Part shown: piece by piece, positions 41,381 through 52,537 of the stretch
How the letters are laid out: every line of letters starts with the position of its first letter
Position numbering within the stretch: the stretch's first letter is position 1
NCBI GenBank assembly: GCA_016709675.1
Contig: JADJMH010000004.1
Coordinates: 62,001-126,000, forward strand
Direction of reading: 5' to 3'
Length of the DNA stretch: 64,000 nucleotides
From: Candidatus Accumulibacter proximus
Lineage (GTDB): Bacteria; Pseudomonadota; Gammaproteobacteria; Burkholderiales; Rhodocyclaceae
Made by a program: the position numbers and the translations under genes
The notes under the pieces: model-generated
Seen by the model: the letters and a program-made list of their open reading frames with translations, nothing else
Told to the model about the DNA's origin: nothing
Databases searched by the model: none

Positions 41381-44300
41381 ATGGCAAAGCCGTTACAATG
41401 GGTGGTTCAATCGTCTCATCAGGTATCGCGACATTCTAGTGACGCTCACCGACTGTTGGCAAAAGTCTCTTCGCGCCGGCCCCATCTGATGCGCGAAGAG
41501 GAACTGCGCCCGGCGCTCTACCATCGCCTGCACTATCTCGTGCCGGTGATCTCGCACCCAAAGGTGCGGTTGATCGGGCGCCTGGTGCTGCGTGGCCTGC
41601 TGCTGCTCTATTTTTCCTTCGTGCTGCTGATTCTGGGGCTGCGCTATCTGATCCTGCCGAACATCGAGAACTATCGGCCCGAGATTGAGCGCCAGGTCGG
41701 CCAGGCGCTCGGGCTATCGGTCGGCATTGGGGGCATCGAGGCCAGTTGGCAGGGACTCAATCCTGACCTGATCCTGTCCGATGTCCGGATCGCCGACGCG
41801 CAAGGGCAGCCGGCACTGGCCTTCAGCCGCGTCGAGAGCGTTCTTTCCTGGTCGTCGCTGCCGCGGATGCAACTGCGCCTGAGTCTGCTGCGCTTCGACG
41901 AGCCCACCCTGAATCTGCGCCGTGACGTCGACGGCCAGTTCTATGTCGCGGGAATCGCGGTTAGCCAGCAGGGCAGCGACAATGGTGTTGCCGACTGGGT
42001 CCTGGCCCAGAAACGCATTCGCGTCAATGGCGCGACGGTGGTCTGGGAGGACGCACAGCGAAACGCGCCGCCGCTGATTCTCGAAGACCTGAACCTGGCC
42101 CTCGACAATGATGGGCACAAGCACCGTTTCGGCCTGACGGCCCTGCCGCCAGCCGAATTCGCCTCGAAGCTGGACCTGCGGGGTGATTTTCACGGCCGGG
42201 CGATCGCCGACGCCGCTTCCTGGAGAGGACAGGCCTTCGCCCAGATCGACTATGCCGATCTGGCCGTCTGGCGCGCCTGGATCGATTACCCGGTGGCCTT
42301 GCCCCATGGTCGAGGCGCGGTGCGGGCCTGGCTCGGGTTTGCGGATGGTGGCCTGCACGAGCTGACGGCTGACGTCTCGCTCGACGACGTCAACCTTCGT
42401 CTGGCGAAAAACCTGCCGGCGCTTGAGCTGGACCATCTGTCCGGCCGCATTGGCGCGCGCTTTTCGCCTTCGGGGGTGCGGGTTGACGGACGTCGGGTCG
42501 AACTGGTGACGCGTCGGCTTGGGCGAGAAACCGAGGTACCGGTTCAGGGCATCCGCATTGGCCCGACTGATTTTCACCTGGAATGGCAGCCCCAGACGGC
42601 TGGCAGCACGTCGGTACGGGGCAGTGCCACCGCCAGCGCCCTGGAGCTGGGCGCACTGGCCAGCCTTGCCGCCTACCTGCCGCTCGATGCCGGTACGCGC
42701 CAGTTGCTGAACGACTACACACCGCGCGGCCGAGTCACTGAACTGCGTGCCAGTTGGCAGGGCGACGCGGAGGCCCTGCAGACTTATTCGCTGAAGAGCC
42801 GTTTTGATGACCTGGCGTTCAAGCCCGGCGGACGTTTCCCGGGCGTCACCGGCTTGTCGGGCTCACTTGAGGCCAGCGAACAGGGCGGGACTGCGCAGCT
42901 GCGCTCGCAGCAGGTGAGCATCGACCTGCCCGACGTTTTTCCCGAATCCTCGATCGCGCTCGACACCTTGAATGCACAGGCCAAGTGGAAGATAAGCCAG
43001 GGAGCGCTGGCAGCCGAGCTGTCGCGCGCCGAGTTCGCCGGCCCCGACGCGGCCGGCTCGGCACAGGGCACCTACCGCAACGACGGCGAAGGACCAGGCC
43101 GCATCGACCTGACGGCGTCGCTCACCCGCGCCGACGCGCGTGGCGTCTGGCGCTACCTGCCAGCGGCAATCAACACCGATGCCCGGCATTGGGTTCGTGA
43201 CGCACTCAAGGGAGGAACAGCCAGCGAGGCCAAACTGATCCTGAAGGGAGATCTGGCGAACTTTCCCTTTCTCGACCGAAAACAGGGCCAGTTCCTCGTC
43301 ACCGTCAAGGCACAGGGCGTCACCCTGGACTACGGCACCGGCTGGCCGGTGATCAGCGACCTCGACGCCGATCTGCGCTTCGAGGGGGTGGGCATGGTGG
43401 TGCAGGCGAGGCGCGGATCGATTCTGGGCGCTACGCTATCACAGACCAGCGCCGAGATTCCCGACTTCGATGCCCCGGTATCCACTCTGAAGGTCAAGGG
43501 CCGCGCCGAGGGTGAGACTGCGGAGTTCCTCAAGTTCATTGAACAGAGCCCGGTCGCGGCCCGGATTGACCACTTCACCGAAAACATGCGCGCCAGCGGC
43601 AAGGGTCACCTCGATATTGCGCTGGTGATTCCGCTTGAGGAGGCACGGCTCGGCGATTCCAGGATCGATGGCACCTATACCTTTCTGGCCAACGAGGTGA
43701 CCGTCGATCCGGCGCTGCCGCCGCTGCGGCAGGTCAAGGGCAGCCTGCAGTTCTCCGAGAAGGATCTGCGCGTACCGGAGATCAACGCGCTGCTGTTTGG
43801 CGGCCCGGTCAGGATCAAGGGGGCAACGCAGGGCGGCAAGGTGCTGATCACCGCCAACGGTACGCTCGCCATCGACGACTTGCGGCGACGCCTGGAAATG
43901 CCGCTGCTCGACAATCTCTCCGGGACGACGCCCTATCGTGCCGAGGTGCGGGTACAGAAGCGCGACGTTGAACTGTTGCTGGACTCGAATCTGGTTGGCG
44001 TCGCTTCAACCCTGCCGGAGCCGCTGGGCAAGAATGCCGGCGAAGCGATGCCGCTGCGTTTCGAGAGCTCACTGCTGCCAACGCCGGCGCCGCGTGGCAG
44101 CCAGGCGATCGTTCGCGACCAGTTGCGCGCCACTCTCGGCAATGTATTGAGCATGCAAATGATCCGGCGAAAGCAGGGAAAGGACGCTTATCCCGAACGT
44201 GGTGCGATCATGATTGGTCGGCCGCTGGCGCCATTGCCGGAACGTGGCATCACAGTCGGGGTCACCGCCAGGAAGCTGAATGCTGACTACTGGCAGAAAA

Positions 44301-45460
44301 TACTCGGCAGCCGTGGCAAGGAAGGCAGCGCTGGATCCGCCTCCGACGTTCCGGTCTCGGTCGATCTCAAGGCCGACGAAGTCGTCCTGCTCGGCGGCTC
44401 CTACACTGGCGTCAGCGTCGGCGCTTCGGGCGCGACTTCGCTGTGGCGGGGCACCGTGCAGTCGGATCAGGCGGTGGGCAGCTTTCTCTGGGATGGCTCG
44501 GGGGCCGGCAAGCTGAAGGCGCAGTTCAGGAAATGGCGCCGTCCGGAGGCGGTGAGCGAGGAAGTGGGGCCCGCCGAAGCGCTCAAGGAGCTGCCGGCGC
44601 TCGACATCGTGGTCGACGATTTTTCGGTCGGCGATCATCGCTTCGGGCGTCTGGACGTGCAGGCTCATAACGATGGCGGTATCTGGCGCATCGACCGGGT
44701 CGACCTGCGCAACCCCTATGGCAACCTGTCCGGCAGTGGTCAGTGGCAGATCAGCGCGGCCAACCGCACGCAACTTGATTTCACGCTTGACAGCAGCGAT
44801 GTCGGCAAACTGCTGGAGCGGCTAGGCTACGTCGGTGCCGTGCGTGCCGGCCGCGCGACCCTGCAGGGAAAGATCGGCTGGAACGGGCCGCCGAGTCGAC
44901 TGGACTACGCGACGCTGAGTGGCGACATGAAGCTCGAAGCGAGCAAGGGGCAATTTCTGAAGATTGACCCCGGGGCGGGCAAGCTGCTCGGCCTGATCAG
45001 CTTGCAGAGCCTGCCGCGTCGCTTCACGCTTGATTTCGGCGATGTCTTCAGCCAGGGTTTTGCTTTCGACAGCATCAGCGGCAGCCTGACGGTGAAGAGC
45101 GGCGTCATGCGTACCGATCGCCTGCAGATTGACGGCCCCTCGGCGCGTGTGGTGATGCGTGGCGAAGCCGACCTGAAGAATGAAACCCAGCATCTCAATG
45201 TGACCGTACAGCCCGATCTGGGGGCTAGTGCCGCTTTGGGTGTCGCCATCATCAATCCGCTGGCCGGCATTGCCACCCTGCTGGCGGACAAGATCCTGCA
45301 GGGCCCGCTCAACAAGGTTTTCAGTTTCGAGTATCTGGTCACCGGCAAGTGGGACGACCCCAAGGTCGAGCGAATCACTCGCTCGACGGCCCCCGGAGCA
45401 GCGCCCGAGATCAACGCCGCCAACCCCACCGGAGCAAGCCATGCCCCCGTCCACCAGTGA
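41381..45460 (+). CDS. yhdP: YhdP/AsmA-like envelope protein (TIGR02099 type)
   Basis: This is a protein of up to 1359 aa anchored by one N-terminal membrane segment (RLVLRGLLLLYFSFVLLILG) with the rest in the periplasm. YhdP-like AsmA proteins are thought to bridge inner and outer membranes and move phospholipids. The body is the repetitive beta structure of the family with a conserved C-terminus (DKILQGPLNKVFSFEYLVTG followed by KWDDPKVERI). ATG 41381 has GGAG 7 bases upstream. ATG 41489 is an alternative, because a TACAAT box at 41394-41399 could drive a shorter mRNA. It overlaps the nitrilase gene by 20 bases. Confidence 0.9.
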   Translation: MAKPLQWVVQSSHQVSRHSSDAHRLLAKVSSRRPHLMREEELRPALYHRLHYLVPVISHPKVRLIGRLVLRGLLLLYFSFVLLILGLRYLILPNIENYRPEIERQVGQALGLSVGIGGIEASWQGLNPDLILSDVRIADAQGQPALAFSRVESVLSWSSLPRMQLRLSLLRFDEPTLNLRRDVDGQFYVAGIAVSQQGSDNGVADWVLAQKRIRVNGATVVWEDAQRNAPPLILEDLNLALDNDGHKHRFGLTALPPAEFASKLDLRGDFHGRAIADAASWRGQAFAQIDYADLAVWRAWIDYPVALPHGRGAVRAWLGFADGGLHELTADVSLDDVNLRLAKNLPALELDHLSGRIGARFSPSGVRVDGRRVELVTRRLGRETEVPVQGIRIGPTDFHLEWQPQTAGSTSVRGSATASALELGALASLAAYLPLDAGTRQLLNDYTPRGRVTELRASWQGDAEALQTYSLKSRFDDLAFKPGGRFPGVTGLSGSLEASEQGGTAQLRSQQVSIDLPDVFPESSIALDTLNAQAKWKISQGALAAELSRAEFAGPDAAGSAQGTYRNDGEGPGRIDLTASLTRADARGVWRYLPAAINTDARHWVRDALKGGTASEAKLILKGDLANFPFLDRKQGQFLVTVKAQGVTLDYGTGWPVISDLDADLRFEGVGMVVQARRGSILGATLSQTSAEIPDFDAPVSTLKVKGRAEGETAEFLKFIEQSPVAARIDHFTENMRASGKGHLDIALVIPLEEARLGDSRIDGTYTFLANEVTVDPALPPLRQVKGSLQFSEKDLRVPEINALLFGGPVRIKGATQGGKVLITANGTLAIDDLRRRLEMPLLDNLSGTTPYRAEVRVQKRDVELLLDSNLVGVASTLPEPLGKNAGEAMPLRFESSLLPTPAPRGSQAIVRDQLRATLGNVLSMQMIRRKQGKDAYPERGAIMIGRPLAPLPERGITVGVTARKLNADYWQKILGSRGKEGSAGSASDVPVSVDLKADEVVLLGGSYTGVSVGASGATSLWRGTVQSDQAVGSFLWDGSGAGKLKAQFRKWRRPEAVSEEVGPAEALKELPALDIVVDDFSVGDHRFGRLDVQAHNDGGIWRIDRVDLRNPYGNLSGSGQWQISAANRTQLDFTLDSSDVGKLLERLGYVGAVRAGRATLQGKIGWNGPPSRLDYATLSGDMKLEASKGQFLKIDPGAGKLLGLISLQSLPRRFTLDFGDVFSQGFAFDSISGSLTVKSGVMRTDRLQIDGPSARVVMRGEADLKNETQHLNVTVQPDLGASAALGVAIINPLAGIATLLADKILQGPLNKVFSFEYLVTGKWDDPKVERITRSTAPGAAPEINAANPTGASHAPVHQ
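41394..41399 (+). promoter_or_regulatory. Possible -10 box for yhdP
   Basis: TACAAT matches the -10 consensus in five of six positions. No good -35 is seen at the right distance. If used, translation would start at 41489 rather than 41381. Confidence 0.3.
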
Positions 45461-46286
45461 GCTGACAGCCGCGTCGCAGCCTGTCCCCACGTTGCGGGTC
45501 GCAGCCCTGCAGATGGTTTCGACGCCACGCGTCGACGAGAACCTGCGGACCGCCGCAGCCCTGATGAGCGAAGCCGTGGCGCAGGGTGCAGAGTTGCTTG
45601 CGCTGCCGGAATACTTTGCGATCATGGGCATGAGTGACCGGGACAAGGTCCGCGTGCGCGAGCGCGCCGGCAACGGCCCGATCCAGGATTTCCTGGCAGC
45701 GAGCGCCCGCGAACACGGCGTGTGGCTGATCGGCGGCTCGCTTCCCCTGTGGGCGGACAGTCCCGACAAGGTTCTCAATTCAAGCCTGGTATACGATCCC
45801 CACGGTCAGTGCGTGGCGCGCTACGACAAGATTCACCTGTTCGGCTTCCGCCAGGGGGCGGAGGCCTACGACGAGAGTGCGACCATCGAGGCCGGCCGGC
45901 AGCCGGTCGCCTTCAGCATGCCTTTTGGTCGCGTCGGCCTGTCGATCTGCTACGACCTCCGGTTTCCGGAGCTTTATCGTGCGCTCGGTGTCACAGAGTT
46001 GCTGGTGATTCCGGCCGCCTTTACCGAGACCACCGGACGGGCACACTGGGAGATCCTGCTGCGTGCACGGGCGATCGAGAATCAATGTTACGTGCTGGCC
46101 GTCGCCCAGGGTGGCCGGCACGAAAACGGCCGTGAAACGCATGGGAACAGCATGCTCATCGATCCCTGGGGGACGATCGTCGACCGCAAGCTGAAGGGAC
46201 GAGGCGTCGTCATCGGCGACCTCGATGGAGGTCGCCTGGCCGAAATCCGGGCCAGCCTGCCGGCACTCAGACACCGCGTCATGTAA
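45441..46286 (+). CDS. Nitrilase-superfamily amidohydrolase (Nit2-like)
   Basis: This 281-aa carbon-nitrogen hydrolase may act as omega-amidase or deaminated-glutathione amidase, the usual role of its close family. The catalytic triad is visible as Glu57 (LPEYF), Lys130 (RYDKIHLF) and Cys170 (GLSICYDLRFPELYR). ATG 45441 overlaps the yhdP end and has GGAG 6 bases upstream; longer open frame upstream lies within yhdP and is not coding. It precedes tldD, a conserved gene order in betaproteobacteria. Confidence 0.9.
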   Translation: MPPSTSELTAASQPVPTLRVAALQMVSTPRVDENLRTAAALMSEAVAQGAELLALPEYFAIMGMSDRDKVRVRERAGNGPIQDFLAASAREHGVWLIGGSLPLWADSPDKVLNSSLVYDPHGQCVARYDKIHLFGFRQGAEAYDESATIEAGRQPVAFSMPFGRVGLSICYDLRFPELYRALGVTELLVIPAAFTETTGRAHWEILLRARAIENQCYVLAVAQGGRHENGRETHGNSMLIDPWGTIVDRKLKGRGVVIGDLDGGRLAEIRASLPALRHRVM

Positions 46287-46321
46287 GCCACAGCCCACAC
46301 CGCATCAACCATGGAAAGTCA

Positions 46322-47773
<1,452 letters not shown>

Positions 47774-47890
47774 CAGGCCGTCAGCCTGATCCGGCCGGGT
47801 AGACGGGTCGTTGATCGATCATCCGGATTCTGGGGAACCCGATGGCTGGAGAAGCGCTCGCCAGCAGGGGATGCCAAGCCTTGCGAAGAC

Positions 47891-47896
47891 TATAAT
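47891..47896 (+). promoter_or_regulatory. -10 box for the mechanosensitive channel gene
   Basis: A perfect TATAAT lies 34 bases before ATG 47930. The region 17 bases upstream (GGGATG) is a poor -35. The transcript would begin near 47903, supporting ATG 47930 over the frame start at 47903. Confidence 0.45.
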
Positions 47897-47929
47897 CGGG
47901 CGTTGGTTTATCCTCAGTCCACACTCGCC

Positions 47930-49570
47930 ATGATCCTGACCCGTCGCTTCCCGAAATTCTCCGCGCCATTCGCATGGCTGCTCTTTGCAGTCTGTCTGTT
48001 CCTGGCCGGCACGGGCGCGCCCGTCCTGGCGGCCGACGAAGCACGGCCGCCGGAGGCGACCCTGCATTACCACTTCCGGCCGATTGTCACCTTCCGCACG
48101 ACCTTCGTCGGCACGATACCCGAACACCGCGTGCGGCGGGCGCTGAGCCGGATCGATGCCCTGCCACCCGGCGCGATGGCGCAGGCGATCGAGCAAACGC
48201 CGTTCACCATCGAGGGCCGCCGCGGGATCAATCTGCACATCGGCGAGTGGGTTCTCTTCAACATCCTTGAAGGTGATCTCGACCCGGAGGAGAAGATCTC
48301 ACTCGATGAGTTGGCCCAGCGTGCTGCCGATGAACTGGGCACAGCCCTGCAGGCAGCCAGTGCGCAGCGGCGTCCGATGGTGGTGTTGACGGGGGTCGGG
48401 CTATCGCTGCTGGCGACCGCGATCGCGCTGGTCCTTCTCTGGCTGATCCGTCGGGCAACCGCATGGATGGTCGGTCACTTTCAGCAGGCCATCGAGGCCC
48501 ATCCCGAGTCGAGCGCCTTCCGCTGGGCGCGTCACGCCTGGTTGCTGGTGCAACGTATCGCGCAACTGCTGATGGGCTTCCTGTGGCTGAGCGTCGCCTA
48601 CCTCTGGTTGACCTTCGTGCTGGCGCGCTTTCCGCTCACCGAGCCCCTCGGCGACCGCCTCAGCGACTTCCTTTTCGGGTTGCTCGACACCCTTGGCTCG
48701 GGCATCCTCGGCGCCATCCCGGCGCTGACCACGGCCGTCGTCATCCTGTTCCTGACCAAGGCCTTCAACGACGCGATCGGCAATTTCTTCAAGGCCGCCC
48801 GCGCCGGGCGGGTACAGGTGCCCGGCCTGCATCCGGAGACGGTAAACGCCACCCACCGGATCGTTACCATCATCGTCTGGGGACTCGGTATCGCCGTCGC
48901 CTACCCGTTCATTCCGATGTCCGACAGCGACGCCTTCAGGGGCCTGTCGGTGATGTTCGGCTTCATGCTCACGCTCGGCTCGGCCGGAATCGTCAACCAG
49001 TTGATGAGCGGCCTGGTGCTGGTCTATTCACGGGCGCTTTCGGTCGGCGACTTCGTCGATCTCGGCGAAACCGTCGGTGTGGTCAGCGAGGTCGGCGCCC
49101 TGTCGACCAAGATCATCAACATGCGCAACGAGGAAGTGACGATACCCAACGCAGTTCTCGTCAGCAGCCCGATCAAGAACTACTCCCGTCTGGCAGGCGC
49201 ACGCGGCACCCTGGTGTCCACCCAGGTGACCATCGGTTATGACACGCCGTGGCGCCAGGTACACGCCATGCTGATCGCCGCTGCCGAGCAGACACCCGGC
49301 CTGCGGGCCATTCCGAAGCCCTTCGTTTACCAGCGTGGCCTGGGCGACTGGTACGTCGAATACGAACTCTTCGCACACATGGACAAACCACTCGAGCGGG
49401 TGCCGGTATTGTCGGCACTGCACGCCAACATTCAGGATCAGTTCAACACCTACGGGGTACAGATCATGTCGCCGCACTTCGTCATGCAGCCGGGCAACAA
49501 CGTGGTGGTACCTCGCGAGCACTGGCACGCGCCACCGGCAGCTGCGGACGTAGCTCCGCCACAGGCCTGA
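47930..49570 (+). CDS. MscS-family mechanosensitive ion channel with N-terminal extension
   Basis: This 546-aa inner-membrane channel releases solutes on osmotic downshock. A signal peptide (FAWLLFAVCLFLAGTGAPVLA) is followed by a periplasmic segment and several transmembrane helices. The MscS pore helix region is GLSVMFGFMLTLGSAGIVNQ, followed by the beta domain with VGDFVDLGETVGVVSEVG and IPNAVLVSSPIKNYSR. It is longer than MscS (about 286 aa), like the larger YbdG/MscM-type members. Start ATG 47930 is chosen for the signal peptide and promoter position. Confidence 0.88.
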   Translation: MILTRRFPKFSAPFAWLLFAVCLFLAGTGAPVLAADEARPPEATLHYHFRPIVTFRTTFVGTIPEHRVRRALSRIDALPPGAMAQAIEQTPFTIEGRRGINLHIGEWVLFNILEGDLDPEEKISLDELAQRAADELGTALQAASAQRRPMVVLTGVGLSLLATAIALVLLWLIRRATAWMVGHFQQAIEAHPESSAFRWARHAWLLVQRIAQLLMGFLWLSVAYLWLTFVLARFPLTEPLGDRLSDFLFGLLDTLGSGILGAIPALTTAVVILFLTKAFNDAIGNFFKAARAGRVQVPGLHPETVNATHRIVTIIVWGLGIAVAYPFIPMSDSDAFRGLSVMFGFMLTLGSAGIVNQLMSGLVLVYSRALSVGDFVDLGETVGVVSEVGALSTKIINMRNEEVTIPNAVLVSSPIKNYSRLAGARGTLVSTQVTIGYDTPWRQVHAMLIAAAEQTPGLRAIPKPFVYQRGLGDWYVEYELFAHMDKPLERVPVLSALHANIQDQFNTYGVQIMSPHFVMQPGNNVVVPREHWHAPPAAADVAPPQA

Positions 49571-49694
49571 CCGCGGGGGATGGTCCGCCCGCCTGCCCAG
49601 TGCTAAGCGCCTGGTTTGATCGCCCGACCGGCCGGGAATTCCGGACAGTCGGCACGCGCAGCGCGACCTTTTCATGTTTTCGTAGAAAGTCCCG

Positions 49695-51710
49695 ATGATC
49701 AGCTTTGCCGTGACCGTCTTCCTTTCGGCGTTTCTGTTGTTTCAGATCCAGCCGATCATTGCCAAGATGATCCTGCCGTGGTTCGGCGGTTCTTCTTCGG
49801 TGTGGAGTACCTGCCTGGTCTTCTTCCAGGCCACCCTCCTGCTCGGCTATCTCTATGTTCATCTGCTGCACGAGTGGCTCCCGCCCCGCCGCCAGAACGT
49901 GATCCATTGCGTGTTGCTGGCGTTGAGCCTGGCGACCCTGCCGGTGGTTGCCGATCCGGCATGGAAAGAAGCGGCATTCGAGCACCCGACCTGGAACGTG
50001 CTCGTCGTGCTGGCCCTGGCTGTCGGCATGCCCTACCTGCTGCTGTCGACCACCGGGCCGCTGATGCAGGCGTGGTATGCCCGCTCGTTCAGAAGCATGG
50101 TGCCCTATCGGCTCTATGCCCTCTCGAACCTGGCATCGATGCTCGCGCTGCTGAGTTATCCGGTACTCGTCGAACCCTTTTTTCCGGTACTCCAGCAAGC
50201 CTGGGCCTGGTCAACCGCCTATGCCTTGTTCGTGCTGGCCTGTTTCGCCAGCGCCTGGCAGTCGTGGCAAGGGGTATCGAGCGAGCTTGAGCGGACGACC
50301 GCCATCGCCGAGGCGACGCCGCGGCCATCATTGAGCGAGTGTCTGTTGTGGGTCGGACTGGCGATGACCGCCTCGATCCTGCTGCTCGCGCTGACCCGTC
50401 ATCTGACGCAGGACGTCGCGCCGGTCCCCTTTCTGTGGGTGTTGCCACTGAGCATCTATCTGCTGAGCTTCATCCTCTGCTTCGATGCGCCGCGCTACTA
50501 CTACCGGCCCGGATTCCTCGTCGCGCTGCCGATCGCCTTTCTCGCCCTCGACCAGGTGGTCGATGGGGTCGGCATGCCGGTCCCGGTACTCGTCACCCTG
50601 CTGTCGGTGTCCCTGTTCGTCTTCTGCATGGTCTGTCATGGCGAACTGGTGAGGCGGCGGCCACCGGTTCGTCACCTGACCCTGTTCTACCTGATGCTCT
50701 CGATCGGCGGTGCTCTCGGCGGCAGCCTGGTCGGCCTGCTCGCCCCGGCGGTTTTCAATGCCTACTTCGAACTGCCGATTGGTCTCTTCCTCTGCGCCCT
50801 GCTGGTGGTCATCGTTCTCTGGCGCGAAGCCAGGCCGGCCTGGCGCTGGCTGCTGGTGGTCGCGCTGCTCGCCTACGGCTACCGCCTGACAGGCATCTCG
50901 ATCGACTACGTTGAGGGTTATCGGCGCGTGCTGCGCAATTTCTACGGCCAGCTGCGGGTCGTAGATGTCAGCGACGAAAGACTGGGCATCAAGCGCTCGA
51001 TACGGCACGGTCGCATCAATCACGGCGAGCAATTCATCTCGCCAGATCATCGCCAGCGACCGACGGCCTACTATTGCGACCAGTCAGGCATTGGCCAGGC
51101 CCTGCTCGGCCTGGCCAGCAACCAGCCGCGAAAGATCGGCGTGCTCGGTCTCGGCGCCGGCACGCTGGCCACCTATGGCCAGCCGGGTGACGAGATGCGG
51201 ATGTATGAAATCAATGAACAGGTCCTCGACCTGGCGCGCAACGACTTCAGCTACCTGGCAGACAGCGCAGCGCGCATCGTGCCGGTACTCGGCGATGGTC
51301 GCCTGATGCTCGAAAGCGAAGCGGTCCAGAACTTTGACCTGCTGGCAATCGACGCCTTCTCAGGTGACTCGATCCCGACGCATCTGCTGACCATCGAAGC
51401 CATGCGCGCCTATCTGCGTCACCTCAAGAGCGACGGCGTGCTCGCCGTCCACATTACCAACCGCTATCTCGACTTACGACCGGTCGTGGCGGCAGCCGCG
51501 CAGCAGCTTGGCCTGATCGCCCTGATCGTCGACCTCGATCCCGATGAAGGCGACGCCTTCTGTCGCCATTCGGTCTGGGCACTCATTGCCCAACCGGCGA
51601 CTGCGACCCGGCTGCTGAAGCAGATCAACAAGGCCGAAACGCTCGCTCCGCGCCCCGGATTCGCGGTATGGACCGATGGCTTTTCGAATCTCCTGGGAAT
51701 TCTGAAGTGA
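49695..51710 (+). CDS. Fused membrane transporter-like/spermidine synthase-like protein
   Basis: This 671-aa protein combines about ten transmembrane helices (residues 1-400) with a soluble C-terminal Rossmann domain of the spermidine synthase type. The soluble part shows KIGVLGLGAGTLATYGQPGD (SAM-type nucleotide loop), MYEINEQVLDLA and FDLLAIDAFSGDSIPTHLLT. It is a known fused family; whether it makes a polyamine is not established. The start ATG 49695 begins directly with the first membrane helix. Confidence 0.85.
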   Translation: MISFAVTVFLSAFLLFQIQPIIAKMILPWFGGSSSVWSTCLVFFQATLLLGYLYVHLLHEWLPPRRQNVIHCVLLALSLATLPVVADPAWKEAAFEHPTWNVLVVLALAVGMPYLLLSTTGPLMQAWYARSFRSMVPYRLYALSNLASMLALLSYPVLVEPFFPVLQQAWAWSTAYALFVLACFASAWQSWQGVSSELERTTAIAEATPRPSLSECLLWVGLAMTASILLLALTRHLTQDVAPVPFLWVLPLSIYLLSFILCFDAPRYYYRPGFLVALPIAFLALDQVVDGVGMPVPVLVTLLSVSLFVFCMVCHGELVRRRPPVRHLTLFYLMLSIGGALGGSLVGLLAPAVFNAYFELPIGLFLCALLVVIVLWREARPAWRWLLVVALLAYGYRLTGISIDYVEGYRRVLRNFYGQLRVVDVSDERLGIKRSIRHGRINHGEQFISPDHRQRPTAYYCDQSGIGQALLGLASNQPRKIGVLGLGAGTLATYGQPGDEMRMYEINEQVLDLARNDFSYLADSAARIVPVLGDGRLMLESEAVQNFDLLAIDAFSGDSIPTHLLTIEAMRAYLRHLKSDGVLAVHITNRYLDLRPVVAAAAQQLGLIALIVDLDPDEGDAFCRHSVWALIAQPATATRLLKQINKAETLAPRPGFAVWTDGFSNLLGILK

Positions 51711-51749
51711 GCGCGACCGATTGATCTGTCATGAGTCTGCGGCAACCGA

Positions 51750-51755
51750 TATAAT
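51750..51755 (+). promoter_or_regulatory. Possible -10 box before the response regulator
   Basis: A perfect TATAAT lies 117 bases upstream of ATG 51872. The matching -35 (TGTCAT at 51727-51732, 17-base spacer) is weak. Confidence 0.35.
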
Positions 51756-51871
51756 GCCGTATCCGCGGAAGGTGCGACTGACGCTGCGCGTACCGGAGTC
51801 CAGAGGTTCGGCAATGGCAGCCAGGGCAATCCTTCAGCGCCCATCGCAGAGACAAGGGGGGGTATCTCGGC

Positions 51872-52537
51872 ATGCCGGACAGCACGTTCAATGGCAAGCT
51901 GCAGCCAGTCACGGTGATGGTGGTGGACGACCACCCTGCCCTGCGCGCCGGTCTGTGCAGCCTGATCGGCTCCGATCCCGCCCTGCGCGTATTGCAACAA
52001 GCGACCAGCGGCGAGGAGGCCTATGCCGCGTATCGCAGCCGCCGTCCGGACGCCGTGGTCATGGATCTCAGCATGGAAGGCTTCGGCGGCATCGAAGCCA
52101 TCCGGCGTATCCGTGAGATCGACCCGCGGGCCGCCATTCTGGTCTATAGCGTGCACAATTCCCAGGTACTGCTCGAGCGGGCGCTCGAGGCCGGCGCCCT
52201 TGGCTTTGTCACCAAGGGCAGCGACGTCGATGCCCTGTTGCTGGGACTGAAGAAGGTGGCGCGTGGCGAGTCCTTCGTCAGCTCCGACATGGTGCCGGCG
52301 CTGCTGAACCGCCACCGCCCGTCAGGCATATCCCAGTTCAACCAGCTGACCCAGCGCGAGTTTCAGGTCTTCAAGCTGCTCAGCGAGGGCCACGCCCTGC
52401 CAGAGTGCGCGACCATCCTCAACTTGAGTCCCAAGACCGTCAGCAATCATTTCACTCAGATCAGGGCCAAGCTGGGTGTCTCCAGCCCTGCAGAAATGGC
52501 AAGGATGGCTATCCGACAGGGTCTCATCGAACCCTGA
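51872..52537 (+). CDS. NarL/FixJ-family response regulator
   Basis: This 221-aa two-component transcription regulator has a receiver domain with DDHPALR, the phosphoacceptor Asp in VVMDLSMEG (residue 67) and the Lys of TKGSD. A LuxR-type helix-turn-helix follows (LTQREFQVFKLLSEG, then LSPKTVSNHFTQIRAKLGVSS). The expected partner is the histidine kinase encoded convergently just downstream; their ends overlap by 14 bases. Confidence 0.9.
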   Translation: MPDSTFNGKLQPVTVMVVDDHPALRAGLCSLIGSDPALRVLQQATSGEEAYAAYRSRRPDAVVMDLSMEGFGGIEAIRRIREIDPRAAILVYSVHNSQVLLERALEAGALGFVTKGSDVDALLLGLKKVARGESFVSSDMVPALLNRHRPSGISQFNQLTQREFQVFKLLSEGHALPECATILNLSPKTVSNHFTQIRAKLGVSSPAEMARMAIRQGLIEP

